Positions 19,147 to 26,880 of a DNA stretch of 64,000 bases are shown one piece after another (the first letter of the stretch is position 1; every line of letters begins with the position of its first letter). The DNA comes from Trichodesmium erythraeum GBRTRLIN201. Its GTDB lineage: Bacteria; Cyanobacteriota; Cyanobacteriia; Cyanobacteriales; Microcoleaceae. The DNA lies in contig JAGGDU010000205.1 in the NCBI GenBank assembly GCA_018457135.1, forward strand, positions 28,349-92,348, given 5' to 3'. The position numbers and the translations under genes were made by a program. Below the pieces are notes generated by a model that did not search any database, was not told the origin of the DNA, and worked only from the letters and a program-made list of their open reading frames with translations.

Positions 19147-19330
19147 AATATAAATTGTTAGTATTTTTAAGGATGCTTAGAGAATTACGATAGCAGATAT
19201 AAGAAGATTTATACCAGTTTCTAAAAATACTGCTAGATTAACTTTTTTTTATTTCTAGGGAAGACCTGGATTTTGCCATACAGAAAAATTAAATAGATAG
19301 CAAGGATTTTCCCTATTCCCTAAGACTTAG

Positions 19331-19350
19331 GGACGTTCGATGGAACGTCC
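19331..19350. repeat. REP-like hairpin GGACGTTC-GATG-GAACGTCC
   Basis: Perfect 8-bp arms around a 4-base loop in the spacer between the winged-helix-like gene and the ATPase gene. It is the same family as 17022-17039. It could attenuate read-through between the two genes, but lacks a T-run directly after it. Confidence 0.65.
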
Positions 19351-19397
19351 TTATCTGCTCTTTTTTTTAACTGTAAAGATTTTTTGGTAATTTTGTA

Positions 19398-20216
19398 TTA
19401 GTCGAGAATGATAAAAAATAAACATCCGCCAATGTTTTGAGGGATACCTGCTTCAATTTGCTCTGGTGTATAGGATCTTACCTCCTGTAGGGAACTTAAT
19501 TCTATTTGATGATTTCTTTCTAAACGGTAGAGTGCCTGATCTAGTTCTTCTCGGGATAAACGGGGTTGTAGCTTTTCTCGTAGATGAAAAATCGGTAAGT
19601 ACTTATCTGTACCATGACGATTGTCTAAAGACCAAATCTCTGCTAAAATTTGATCGTCATTGGGTTTTTGTTTTTTTTTTGAATCTCCAGAAAACAACGG
19701 TTTTTTTTCCTGATTGTAGTTTGTACGCATTAACTGGAGATAATCACTTAACATTTTCAATGAGATTTCTTTTGCCGTACTGTGAGATGAATATTCTTGG
19801 CACAAAAATTGCTTTCCTTTTTCTGTTAGCCAAACTTCTTTGATTTTTTGAGCAACAACTTTGATTAAATCCTGGTCTAGTAAATCTGTAATGACAGCTT
19901 CTCTATAGCTAGGCATGATACCAGTTGCTCCCGGAGAAATAGCACCCCGAGCAGTTGCTTTGAGTACTTTTAACTCTTCTGAGGTTAGTGAATTGCTATC
20001 TTTTTTACTATCTAGAAATGATTTTCCCTGGGCTGATATATTAATTTTTGTAACCTCCCTTGTAAACTCTACTAAACCTTGATCGCAAAGGCGGTAACAG
20101 ATTTCATCCCTCTCAGAAACCTTCATTCCATGCTCTGGCTGAATTTTATTAATAGATACTCGATAGTTTTTGTAGCCTAGTAATTTTAAAATAAATTTTA
20201 GATGTTTAAGATCCAT
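19398..20216 (-). CDS. Conserved cyanobacterial winged-helix-like protein
   Basis: About 272 residues from MDLKHLKFILKLLGYKNYRV; an upstream ATG at 20252 would add 12 residues. The downstream start is favoured because GGGGAG lies a suitable distance before it and the family, as I recall it, begins MD(I/L)KHLKF. The protein has three repeated modules that look like winged helices: residues ~1-70, ~80-140 (ending EVWLTEKGKQFL) and a C-terminal module LGTDKYLPIFHLREKLQPRL..LSREELDQALYRLERNHQIE, closing with PQNIGGCLFFI. The last module is typical of DNA-binding or protein-adaptor wHTH domains. A basic linker (KKKQKP) precedes it. It is the first gene of the set with the ATPase and Fe-S protein. 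No enzymatic motif is present. Confidence 0.72.
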   Translation of the reverse strand: MDLKHLKFILKLLGYKNYRVSINKIQPEHGMKVSERDEICYRLCDQGLVEFTREVTKINISAQGKSFLDSKKDSNSLTSEELKVLKATARGAISPGATGIMPSYREAVITDLLDQDLIKVVAQKIKEVWLTEKGKQFLCQEYSSHSTAKEISLKMLSDYLQLMRTNYNQEKKPLFSGDSKKKQKPNDDQILAEIWSLDNRHGTDKYLPIFHLREKLQPRLSREELDQALYRLERNHQIELSSLQEVRSYTPEQIEAGIPQNIGGCLFFIILD

Positions 20217-20252
20217 GCGATCATCTTCTCCCCACTTGCAAAAATTAGCCAA

Positions 20253-20899
20253 TTAATACTATTATTAATCAAATAGGTAAACCTTGACTATTTTGTGCAA
20301 AAAAGTTACAAAATAACTTCAGCCACTTTAATAGAATTATGCGATCGCGACCTAATATGGCCATAAAATTTATGCCGTAAGCTCCATCTTTTTCAGAGTA
20401 ATTTATGATTGCGACCTCTCTTGGCTTGTTCCCTAGCTATACCTAATCAAGTTTTAGGACTAGAGCAATAACTTAACACATGTTGACAAGTGTTTACTGA
20501 ATTCATAGCATACAGTCAACTGCTACTAAGATCATAATTTATTTGTCAACTGTAGTTAAAAAGAGTATGCTAAAGTAGCCTGATAAAAGTTAAATCTGGG
20601 TAAGAGAAAAAATCACAAAAGACATGGCAAAAATCAATAACTAAAAACACTGTTGGGCTTGGTGATATATGAGCTTTTAGCCTGAGAATTAAAATTCCCA
20701 CACATTTGACCATAAACCTGTTAGGATCGCTTAGGCAGCACTAGACAGTTCACTCCCTCTGACCACCTAATCCTATTTTTGTCTTACCTGGGATTGAATT
20801 AGGATATTTCTAATAGCTGGAAAAGTAAAAAATCCTAAATTTATCAAAAGTTACAAAAAGGACTAACAAGGTTAATGTAATTTATCTCCTTCTATCTAG
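20253..20899. other. Divergent regulatory spacer, no gene
   Basis: This 647-base gap separates the minus-strand winged-helix/ATPase/Fe-S set from the plus-strand ParB-like pseudogene. It contains a HIP1-like GCGATCGCG near 20341, a TTGACA-like box at 20479, and no convincing coding sequence. It may hold promoters for both directions. Confidence 0.4.
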
Positions 20900-21674
20900 A
20901 TGTTACCAGCATCATACCTTATATTTGATTTGATTTTAGGAATTAAGGAAAGTTATAAGGGAATGGTTTCAGGAGAGCGCAAAAATCGACAAGAAGAGTT
21001 ATCGGTACAACCATTAAATTTGGAATTGGAATTGATTTCTATATCCCAAATTACTTTACCAGAGTCTCAGGAGAAATATCTTCCTCCAGAAAGAGATGAA
21101 GCTCTATTTAATAGTCTTATAGATCAAGATAGTAGCTTGATACCACTACTTGTCAGATTAATAGAGATTTGGGTGTGGGAAAATTTAAAATGCTCAAAAG
21201 CTTACTATATAAGACTTTCATTATTTTAGGTCGAATCCAGGCTTAAGGATCAACTGATAAGGGTTTTAGGCATTTTTATCCTTAATTCCCAACAACTCTA
21301 ATAGATAACTACGACTATGAACAGCAATACGAAATCATTCGTGGTGCTGATATCTGTTAAGTTGTAAAAGAAGTTGAAACCAATAAAATATGGGCCTGAA
21401 TTGATAAGAGGAAAGATGAACAAGTGGAGATAGCTAGACTACAGATGGAGAAATTAACTCAAGCAAAAAAGCTAGTAGAAACACTCAACTTTGATCATCT
21501 ATTACAACAACTTGAGGTATCATTTGATCAAAAGGTAGATTGTCTCACCAGAAAAAAATCGATCAATCAATTAATAAAAATGAGGAGGTTATTAGAAATC
21601 AATTAACATCTTTGCTGGAGCAAAGCATTGATATTGCTCAAATTGAGCATTTTAAAAATGATTACATGTCCTAG
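20900..21674 (+). pseudogene. ParB-like gene disrupted by a MITE and frameshifts
   Basis: The N-terminal part has a ParB/sulfiredoxin-type order: ISISQITLPESQEKYLPPER, then DEALFNSLIDQDSSLIPLLV followed by RLIE. The frame then enters a 137-base MITE (21163-21299) and terminates inside it. Host coding resumes after the MITE as DNYDYEQQYEIIRGADIC, matching the 'YE(I/L)(I/V)xGxRR' region of ParB, followed by a stop, VVKEVETNKIWA, another stop, and a long coiled coil (EIARLQMEKLTQAKKLVETL). A frameshift in a poly-A run near 21552 leads to KKIDQSINKNEEVIRNQLTS and a stop at 21674. It was evidently a ParB-domain plus coiled-coil protein. It lies just upstream of the Rho-N/SAP-like gene, so the two probably formed an operon. 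Confidence 0.72.
21163..21299 (+). mobile_element. MITE family A, copy 1 (inside a ParB-like gene)
   Basis: A 137-base element bounded by AGAG..CTCT. The left end is AGAGATTTGGGTGTGGGAAA and the right end CCTTAATTCCCAACAACTCT, with imperfect inverted ends AGAG.T..TTGGG. It is flanked by AAT on both sides, a possible 3-base target duplication. Related copies lie at 23683-23824 and, inverted, at 61038-61180. It has no coding capacity. Confidence 0.8.
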
Positions 21675-21703
21675 AAAATTAAGTTTATAATAAGGTAGAA
21701 ACA

Positions 21704-22234
21704 TTGGTAAGAAAAACCACAAATTCAACAACTAAAAAGACAATATCTAGCTCTACAGGAGTGAAAATGGAATTATTATCAAAACAGCTTGATGATCTTG
21801 ACAAACAAATAGAAAAAAAACTTGAAGGGATGGTAAAAACAGTTAATCAGTTTTCCCAGTCTATTAAAGATCTTGAAGATGACTTAAAAACTCAAGTCTC
21901 AGCAGTTCGACGTCAATTGCAGGCAATACCAGAACTAGATTCTACCGTAGAAGTAGAAGCTAAAACTGAGACAGCACCTAAGACAACGACCAAGAGCAAG
22001 CCAACCTCGACAACCTCTAGGTCTAAGGCGACTACCACCAAAACAAGTACTAGAAAGACTAAAGCTAACTCAGCATCTCAGGTAGAACCAGAAGTTCCTG
22101 TTGATGACTACGATACCAAATCACTCAGACAACTTAAGAAAATTGCCCAAGAGCGGAAATTACGTGGTTATGCGCGAATGAAACGCCCGGAAATTCTCAA
22201 GGCTCTTCGGGAAGCTGATGCTGCTGCTAGTTAA
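21704..22234 (+). CDS. Coiled-coil protein with C-terminal Rho-N/SAP-like domain
   Basis: 176 residues from a TTG start with AAGG seven bases upstream; a GTG or ATG near 21761-21767 is an alternative. Three parts are visible. A basic Thr/Ser/Lys N-terminus and coiled coil (KMELLSKQLDDLDKQIEKKL..VSAVRRQLQAIPE) cover ~20-85. A low-complexity Thr/Ser/Lys linker with histone-H1-like repeats (TTKSKPTSTTSRSKATTTKT) covers ~95-130. A C-terminal helical domain (YDTKSLRQLKKIAQERKLRG, YARMKRPEILKALREA) resembles Rho N-terminal or SAP domains that bind nucleic acid. It is likely a small DNA- or RNA-binding protein. It directly follows the ParB-like pseudogene. Confidence 0.72.
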   Translation: MVRKTTNSTTKKTISSSTGVKMELLSKQLDDLDKQIEKKLEGMVKTVNQFSQSIKDLEDDLKTQVSAVRRQLQAIPELDSTVEVEAKTETAPKTTTKSKPTSTTSRSKATTTKTSTRKTKANSASQVEPEVPVDDYDTKSLRQLKKIAQERKLRGYARMKRPEILKALREADAAAS

Positions 22235-22586
22235 GATCAGCTTAATCCTGAATATCAAAAGTTAAGTAATTAGGGGTTGTACGATCATGGGATGACTTTG
22301 ATATATGCCAAAAGTCTGTCCCAAAATCAATAGTTTCAGCTTATATAAATTTAATAGACCTTTCTGAAAATTAATCTCAAACTTTTGTAATTACTAGGCT
22401 AAAACTTAGTTTTTAGAGATGTCTAATTATCATCCCGTAAGTATGCAACCCCAAGTATTAGACCTCTCCAAAAATACTGATTTAGGAACGGGAGAATGAG
22501 GGTTGAAAAACTTTTTGGAGGAAAAGTCTATTTATTATAGTGCAGGCAACTTAGCCTGCCTAATCAGTCTAATCAGTAGTCGACTG
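22235..22586. other. Spacer with a short hairpin and IS-end-like words
   Basis: No gene. GCAGGC-AACTTA-GCCTGC (22544-22561) is a perfect hairpin just downstream of the glycosyltransferase gene and may end its transcript, although no T-run follows. TTTTTAGAGATGTCTAATTA (22410-22429) and the inverted relative TTAATAGACCTTTCTGAAAA (about 22349-22368) look like ends of a tiny IS630-type MITE. Confidence 0.45.
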
Positions 22587-23534
22587 TTAACTGCGTAGCC
22601 TACGTATAAATTTGAAAGCAAGCTCACGAGTTTCTATAGGTAATATAGATAATGCTAGCCCAGTCCACGCTCTTAGTGGAGAAAAAGATTTTTGCTCCCA
22701 AACCATATGCCTTCCTTTTTGAGTTTTACCTGTTTCAATTAGTAGTAGTCCCAACATTAGCTGAGTTTCTGCTAGTCTTGACTTTCTAAGTGACTCTAAT
22801 TTACTCAACTTAAAATTAAATTGTTGTAAATAATTTAGCTTATCAGTTAGATAAGGAATTGCCCGGTTAATTCCATGCTGTTCTAGATGAAAACGATATT
22901 CCATTAATTTTTCTGGCAAATAATAACCTGTTTTTCCTGCTAGAGCTAGACGGACAAATAGATCGTTATCTTCACAATTTTGTATATTAGGACGCATAAA
23001 TCCTACTTCTTGTAGGGTTCTATTACGGAATAATGTTGCACCAATTTGAAAACTTTGATTAATAAATACTATTTCTAGTAAATTGTTTACTCTTCCTTCT
23101 AAAAGTTGAGTTCTACCCCATTTTTGAGAATTTTTATCGGTTACTTTTTGATCTCGTTGATTGTTAATATCAATAACCCAATGGTCAGTTCCTACAAAAT
23201 CAATACTTGGATTTCGATCTAGAATGAAAATTGTTTTTTCCAAAAAATCTGGGGTCAGACCATCATCATCATCAAATTTGATAAAGTATTCACCTGTGGC
23301 AGCATTAAAACCAGAGCGCATATTATTGCTTTTACCAATATTTTGTGGATGCCTAATATAACGAATTCTAGAATCATTCCACTGACTAACTACTTCAGCA
23401 GTATTATCTGTTGAACCATCATCAGTTATAATTAATTCAAAATCATTGTAAGTTTGATTCAAAACACTATTTACTGCATAGGGGAGCAAATTTGCTCGGT
23501 TATAGGTGGGGATGCAAACACTAACTTTTATCAT
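22587..23534 (-). CDS. Family 2 glycosyltransferase
   Basis: 315 residues starting MIKVSVCIPTYNRANLLPYA at 23534. An in-frame ATG at 23639 would add 35 residues that do not belong to the domain and overlap repeat sequence, so the shorter start is preferred. The GT-A fold signatures are clear: IPTYNRA at the N-terminus, TDDGSTDNT at ~37-45 for nucleotide-sugar binding, and DDDD at ~88-91 as the metal-binding DXD. The C-terminal third is helical and lacks membrane segments. It probably transfers a sugar in exopolysaccharide or lipopolysaccharide assembly, consistent with the pyruvyl transferase and GT4 genes that follow. Donor and acceptor cannot be inferred. Confidence 0.9.
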   Translation of the reverse strand: MIKVSVCIPTYNRANLLPYAVNSVLNQTYNDFELIITDDGSTDNTAEVVSQWNDSRIRYIRHPQNIGKSNNMRSGFNAATGEYFIKFDDDDGLTPDFLEKTIFILDRNPSIDFVGTDHWVIDINNQRDQKVTDKNSQKWGRTQLLEGRVNNLLEIVFINQSFQIGATLFRNRTLQEVGFMRPNIQNCEDNDLFVRLALAGKTGYYLPEKLMEYRFHLEQHGINRAIPYLTDKLNYLQQFNFKLSKLESLRKSRLAETQLMLGLLLIETGKTQKGRHMVWEQKSFSPLRAWTGLALSILPIETRELAFKFIRRLRS

Positions 23535-23682
23535 TTGCCATAAAAAATTACAGAATTTATGAGGGAACTTTAATATACAGCAGATTCCGGACACATGAGG
23601 TACAAGGCTTAAATAGTAAAACTCTTGTAGCCCTTGCATCTTACTTGCTATGTATACTTAATAACAGCGGAAAGTACTTATT

Positions 23683-23824
23683 AGAGTTATTTGGTGTGGG
23701 AAAATTGAAAATACTCAAAAGCTTACTCTGAAAAATTTTCAAAATTGTAGGACTCAAAAGCACACTTCAACCTGGACTTGTTTTGGGTTTTAGCCATTTT
23801 TTTCCCTTAATTCACAACAACTCT
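23683..23824 (+). mobile_element. MITE family A, copy 2
   Basis: A 142-base element with ends AGAGTTATTTGGTGTGGGAA and CCCTTAATTCACAACAACTC, flanked by ATT on both sides. The body shares AATACTCAAAAGCTTACT and TTTTGGGTTTTAG with copy 1. It is non-coding. Confidence 0.8.
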
Positions 23825-24331
23825 ATTATTAACCTAATTTTGAATGATACAGCAGGTTTCGGACAAATGAGGTACAAATCTGAGTAACAAAAGTTTTGTA
23901 GTGCAGGCATATGCTTGGCAAAACTTGACCTCACCGGCAATGGAAAGTACTGTAACTAAAATACACAAGCAGATTTATACTGAATCAATACTACCAATAA
24001 CCCTTGCTCAAATAGCGCGCATTTATTGCCGATAAGGGAAGATTTTTAGTGATGGTGAAATAGATGTTAAAGCTCTCTAGCTTTTACTGAGGCGATTGAA
24101 AATATTTTCTAAAATTGGCTTATCTATCAATTTATTGAACACAATTAAGCCAGATTCTATAACTCGTAGAAGGGTAATCTTGATTTTTATAATTATAGGG
24201 CATTATTTCATGTTGGGTCTATCCTTTTTGAGAATCTGCAATCCTTTTTCACGAGCACATCCCACGGACTATATTTTTCAACAACCCACGTTTTAATCTT
24301 TTTGTCAAACTTTATAGATGCTGATCAAGTA

Positions 24332-24456
24332 TATACTAATCCTAAATGATTTTGAATATAAATCAGGTATCATGGAAAAGCTCAATTGTTAATTTTACAA
24401 ATTTTAACTAAATTTTTTTATAGAGACTTTCTCTAATATTATTTAGGATTGCTATA
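24332..24456 (+). mobile_element. MITE family B, copy 1
   Basis: A 125-base element with inverted ends TATACTAATCCTAAATGATT and AT.ATTTAGGATTGCTATA. The body includes GGTATCATGGAAAAG, also present in the copy at 29303-29423. TATA at both ends fits an IS630/Tc1-like TA target. It is non-coding. Confidence 0.78.
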
Positions 24457-24548
24457 GGTAGGTTTTATTGGTAAAACTTTTGTAAATAAGGACTTTGCTT
24501 GAACTGAGAAATTAGCTCTAAAATCATCCTTAAATGATAAAGAAATAA

Positions 24549-25616
24549 TTAAGAAAAGAAAATTTTTTCCAGGCAATACCTGGCGGTAGAAAATTCTTTT
24601 AATATAAACTTTTCTGGTTTTTTGTATTGACGAAAAATTGTCATTATCCTTTCCATAGATATTGGTTTCATAAAATCTACTAATCTTTCTTTAACTAGAG
24701 TATCTGTCTTATGAATGTAATTGAAAATTTTTGATCTATAACTACCAATCCCAATATTTGGAATGCCTAGTATATCAGCAAGTATAATTGAGTGGAGACG
24801 ATTTCCTATATGGAAATTCATCAAGCTCAGAATTTCTAGAAAATCTTCTGGTTCTTTCCAGGAATGAATTTTATAATTAGTAGAAGGGAGATATTTTTTC
24901 AGCAATTCATGGAAACGATTATCATTTCTTTCCCTATATTCTCCTACATGTCCAGGCAGCAAATGAATAACACAATTATAATTTTTAATTAGAGGCATTA
25001 ACTGTTTTGAATAAAATTTAGCTCTGCTCTCACCCCACCAGTTTTTGCCAGAAAATGATATATTAGCAATATTAATTTCTTGGTTTAATGGCTTTAAAAA
25101 TTTTTCATAAATAGTCAAATCTAAGAAAGCTAAATCACCTCCTAGACTTGGTAATTGCTTAAATTTAAGCTGCTTTAATACCATTTCATAGGAATAGTCA
25201 TCTCTAAGATATAGATAGTCTGATTTTTCAAAAATATTGACGATCTTGCTTTTGCTATTATTTTCCTTAAGTACAGACTCCAATCCAACTCCAAGAAAGC
25301 CAAAACGCTTACCCATTAATTTTGATAATGTTTGCAACTTCAATAAGTTACCTGGTTTACTTTCTAAGTCTAAACTTCCTCCACCCCAAGCAATATAATC
25401 ACTTTTCAATAGTATTAAAGCCCTCTTAATTTTTGATAATTGATTATTAGCAAAATAAAAAACCTTTGTACTCTCAAATTTATAATAGTTTTCTGCACCT
25501 AAAATAAAAATATTTTTAACTTTTTGTTTGCTAGCTAAGTAATTAGTAAGTTGCTTAACGAACAAATCATCTCCAATGTTATGATAGCCATAATACCCAA
25601 TTAACATAATGTTCAT
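24549..25616 (-). CDS. Polysaccharide pyruvyl transferase family protein
   Basis: 355 residues. The N-terminus MNIMLIGYYGYHNIGDDLFV carries the family's G-Y/N-x-GD motif (NIGDD). A glycine-rich loop WGGGSLDLES follows at ~97, and the C-terminal conserved segment reads MNFHIGNRLHSIILADILGI, matching the '(R/N)LH' pocket for the phosphoenolpyruvate donor. Members such as CsaB, WcaK and EpsO transfer pyruvate ketals onto polysaccharide sugars. The gene is divergent from a GT4 gene across 55 bases and next to a GT2 gene, so the three likely contribute to one surface polysaccharide. No damage is visible. The protein is cytosolic, with no signal peptide. Confidence 0.87.
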   Translation of the reverse strand: MNIMLIGYYGYHNIGDDLFVKQLTNYLASKQKVKNIFILGAENYYKFESTKVFYFANNQLSKIKRALILLKSDYIAWGGGSLDLESKPGNLLKLQTLSKLMGKRFGFLGVGLESVLKENNSKSKIVNIFEKSDYLYLRDDYSYEMVLKQLKFKQLPSLGGDLAFLDLTIYEKFLKPLNQEINIANISFSGKNWWGESRAKFYSKQLMPLIKNYNCVIHLLPGHVGEYRERNDNRFHELLKKYLPSTNYKIHSWKEPEDFLEILSLMNFHIGNRLHSIILADILGIPNIGIGSYRSKIFNYIHKTDTLVKERLVDFMKPISMERIMTIFRQYKKPEKFILKEFSTARYCLEKIFFS

Positions 25617-25671
25617 AATACAAGCTTTTGATCGTCCTCATTATATGTGAGTTAAACAATTTTGAATCCTT

Positions 25672-26880
25672 ATGAAAATCTTAATGCTTTCCTCTACTTT
25701 TCCTTATCCTCCTAGCAAAGGCGGTACACAAGTTAGAACATTTAATCTACTGAAATTTTTGAGCAAGAAACACTCTGTTACTTTGCTAACACAAAGCTCT
25801 CCAGATGTCAATAATTTAGAAGTAGATTCATTGAGATCTTATGTAGAAGAATTGGCCATATTTCCCCGCCCTCAAGAGCCTAAAAAAGGAAATTTTGCAA
25901 AACTAAGACGTTTTAGTAATTTTATAATAGAAGGTACTCCACCCAGCGTTATCTCTATATATTCGCCAGAAATGCAAAAGTGGGTAGATGAGTTTGTGGG
26001 AGCAGGTAGATGTGAGGCCATTACTTGCGAACATTCCGTTAATGAAATTTATATTCGTCATCAATGGCAGGAGAAAGTCAAAACCCTAGTTAATGTCCAC
26101 AGTTCAGTTTATGGCACTTGTCGGCAACAGTTGGAAACTGGCATAGCAGAGAAGCCTTTGCGAGATAGACTGAATCTTCCCCTACTCCTGCGTTATGAAA
26201 AACGTTATTGCTCAAAATTTTCCTTTATAATTGCCACAACTGAAGAAGATGGGAAACAACTAAAGGAATTTAGCCCCAATAGTCAAATTTCAGTTATTCC
26301 GAATGGGGTAGATCTTAGTCATTTTCCTTGTCGTAGTAGCGACCCAGGAGGAAAGCAATTAATTTTTGTGGGAGCTATAGATAATTTTCCTAATATTGAT
26401 GCAGTTCGGTTTCTGACTCTAGAGATATTGCCTAGGGTACAAGAACGTTATCCTGATACAACCTTAGCATTGGTAGGGGCAAGACCAGTACGAGAAGTAC
26501 AGGAATATTCGACTCGCCCAGGGGTAAAAGTTACGGGCCGCGTACCTTCAATAGCAGAATATTTACATCAGGCTACAATTTGTGTAATTCCTATGCGCAC
26601 TGGTTTTGGAATTAAAAATAAAACCTTAGAGGCAATGGCAGCAGGTACACCTGTTGTGGCCAGCAATCGTGGTTTGGAAGGATTAGCAGTTGATGGTGCA
26701 GGTAAACCACTAAGAGCATTAAGGGCAAATTATGTAGAAGAATATGTAGAAGCCATTGGTCGGTTATTTGAGGATAGGCAGTTAAGACAAACGTTGTCAG
26801 AAAACGGGCGATCACTGGTAGAAACCGAGTATACTTGGAAAATTCAAGGTCAGCGGTATGAAAGGGTATTACTAGGATAA
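25672..26880 (+). CDS. Family 4 glycosyltransferase
   Basis: 402 residues with GT-B architecture. The N-terminal Rossmann half begins MKILMLSSTFPYPPSKGGTQ, with the GG loop for acceptor binding. The hinge reads ISVIPNGVDLSHFP, and the nucleotide-sugar half contains GAIDNFPNIDAVRFL and the donor motif GFGIKNKTLEAMAAGTPVVA (EX7E-like region). The layout resembles sugar transferases of the TIGR03087/GT4 group involved in exopolysaccharide synthesis. It starts 55 bases from the divergent pyruvyl transferase and overlaps the next gene by one base (TAATG), indicating an operon with it. Confidence 0.9.
   Translation: MKILMLSSTFPYPPSKGGTQVRTFNLLKFLSKKHSVTLLTQSSPDVNNLEVDSLRSYVEELAIFPRPQEPKKGNFAKLRRFSNFIIEGTPPSVISIYSPEMQKWVDEFVGAGRCEAITCEHSVNEIYIRHQWQEKVKTLVNVHSSVYGTCRQQLETGIAEKPLRDRLNLPLLLRYEKRYCSKFSFIIATTEEDGKQLKEFSPNSQISVIPNGVDLSHFPCRSSDPGGKQLIFVGAIDNFPNIDAVRFLTLEILPRVQERYPDTTLALVGARPVREVQEYSTRPGVKVTGRVPSIAEYLHQATICVIPMRTGFGIKNKTLEAMAAGTPVVASNRGLEGLAVDGAGKPLRALRANYVEEYVEAIGRLFEDRQLRQTLSENGRSLVETEYTWKIQGQRYERVLLG

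Larger units (their letters stand above)
23535..24548. other. 1 kb spacer holding two MITEs and a duplicated segment
   Basis: No gene is supported; a 66-codon open frame at 24096-24296 has no family features. It holds MITE A copy 2 and MITE B copy 1. Two similar stretches flank MITE A: about 23575-23675 and 23845-23955 both read ACAGCAG.TT.CGGACA.ATGAGGTACAA and later TTTTGTAG. The second copy may be an old duplication of the glycosyltransferase 5' region. Confidence 0.5.

Noticed and set aside
21230..21245. GGTCGAATCCAGGC resembling a tRNA T-arm
   Set aside because: It lies inside a MITE copy, and no cloverleaf can be built around it.
23535..23639. 35-residue N-terminal extension of the GT2 protein
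   Set aside because: The GT2 fold starts at MIKVSVCIPTYNR, and the extension overlaps a repeated non-coding segment.
24096..24296. 66-codon open frame between two MITEs
   Set aside because: It starts at a TTG without a ribosome-binding site, and its hydrophobic stretch resembles translated AT-rich spacer.
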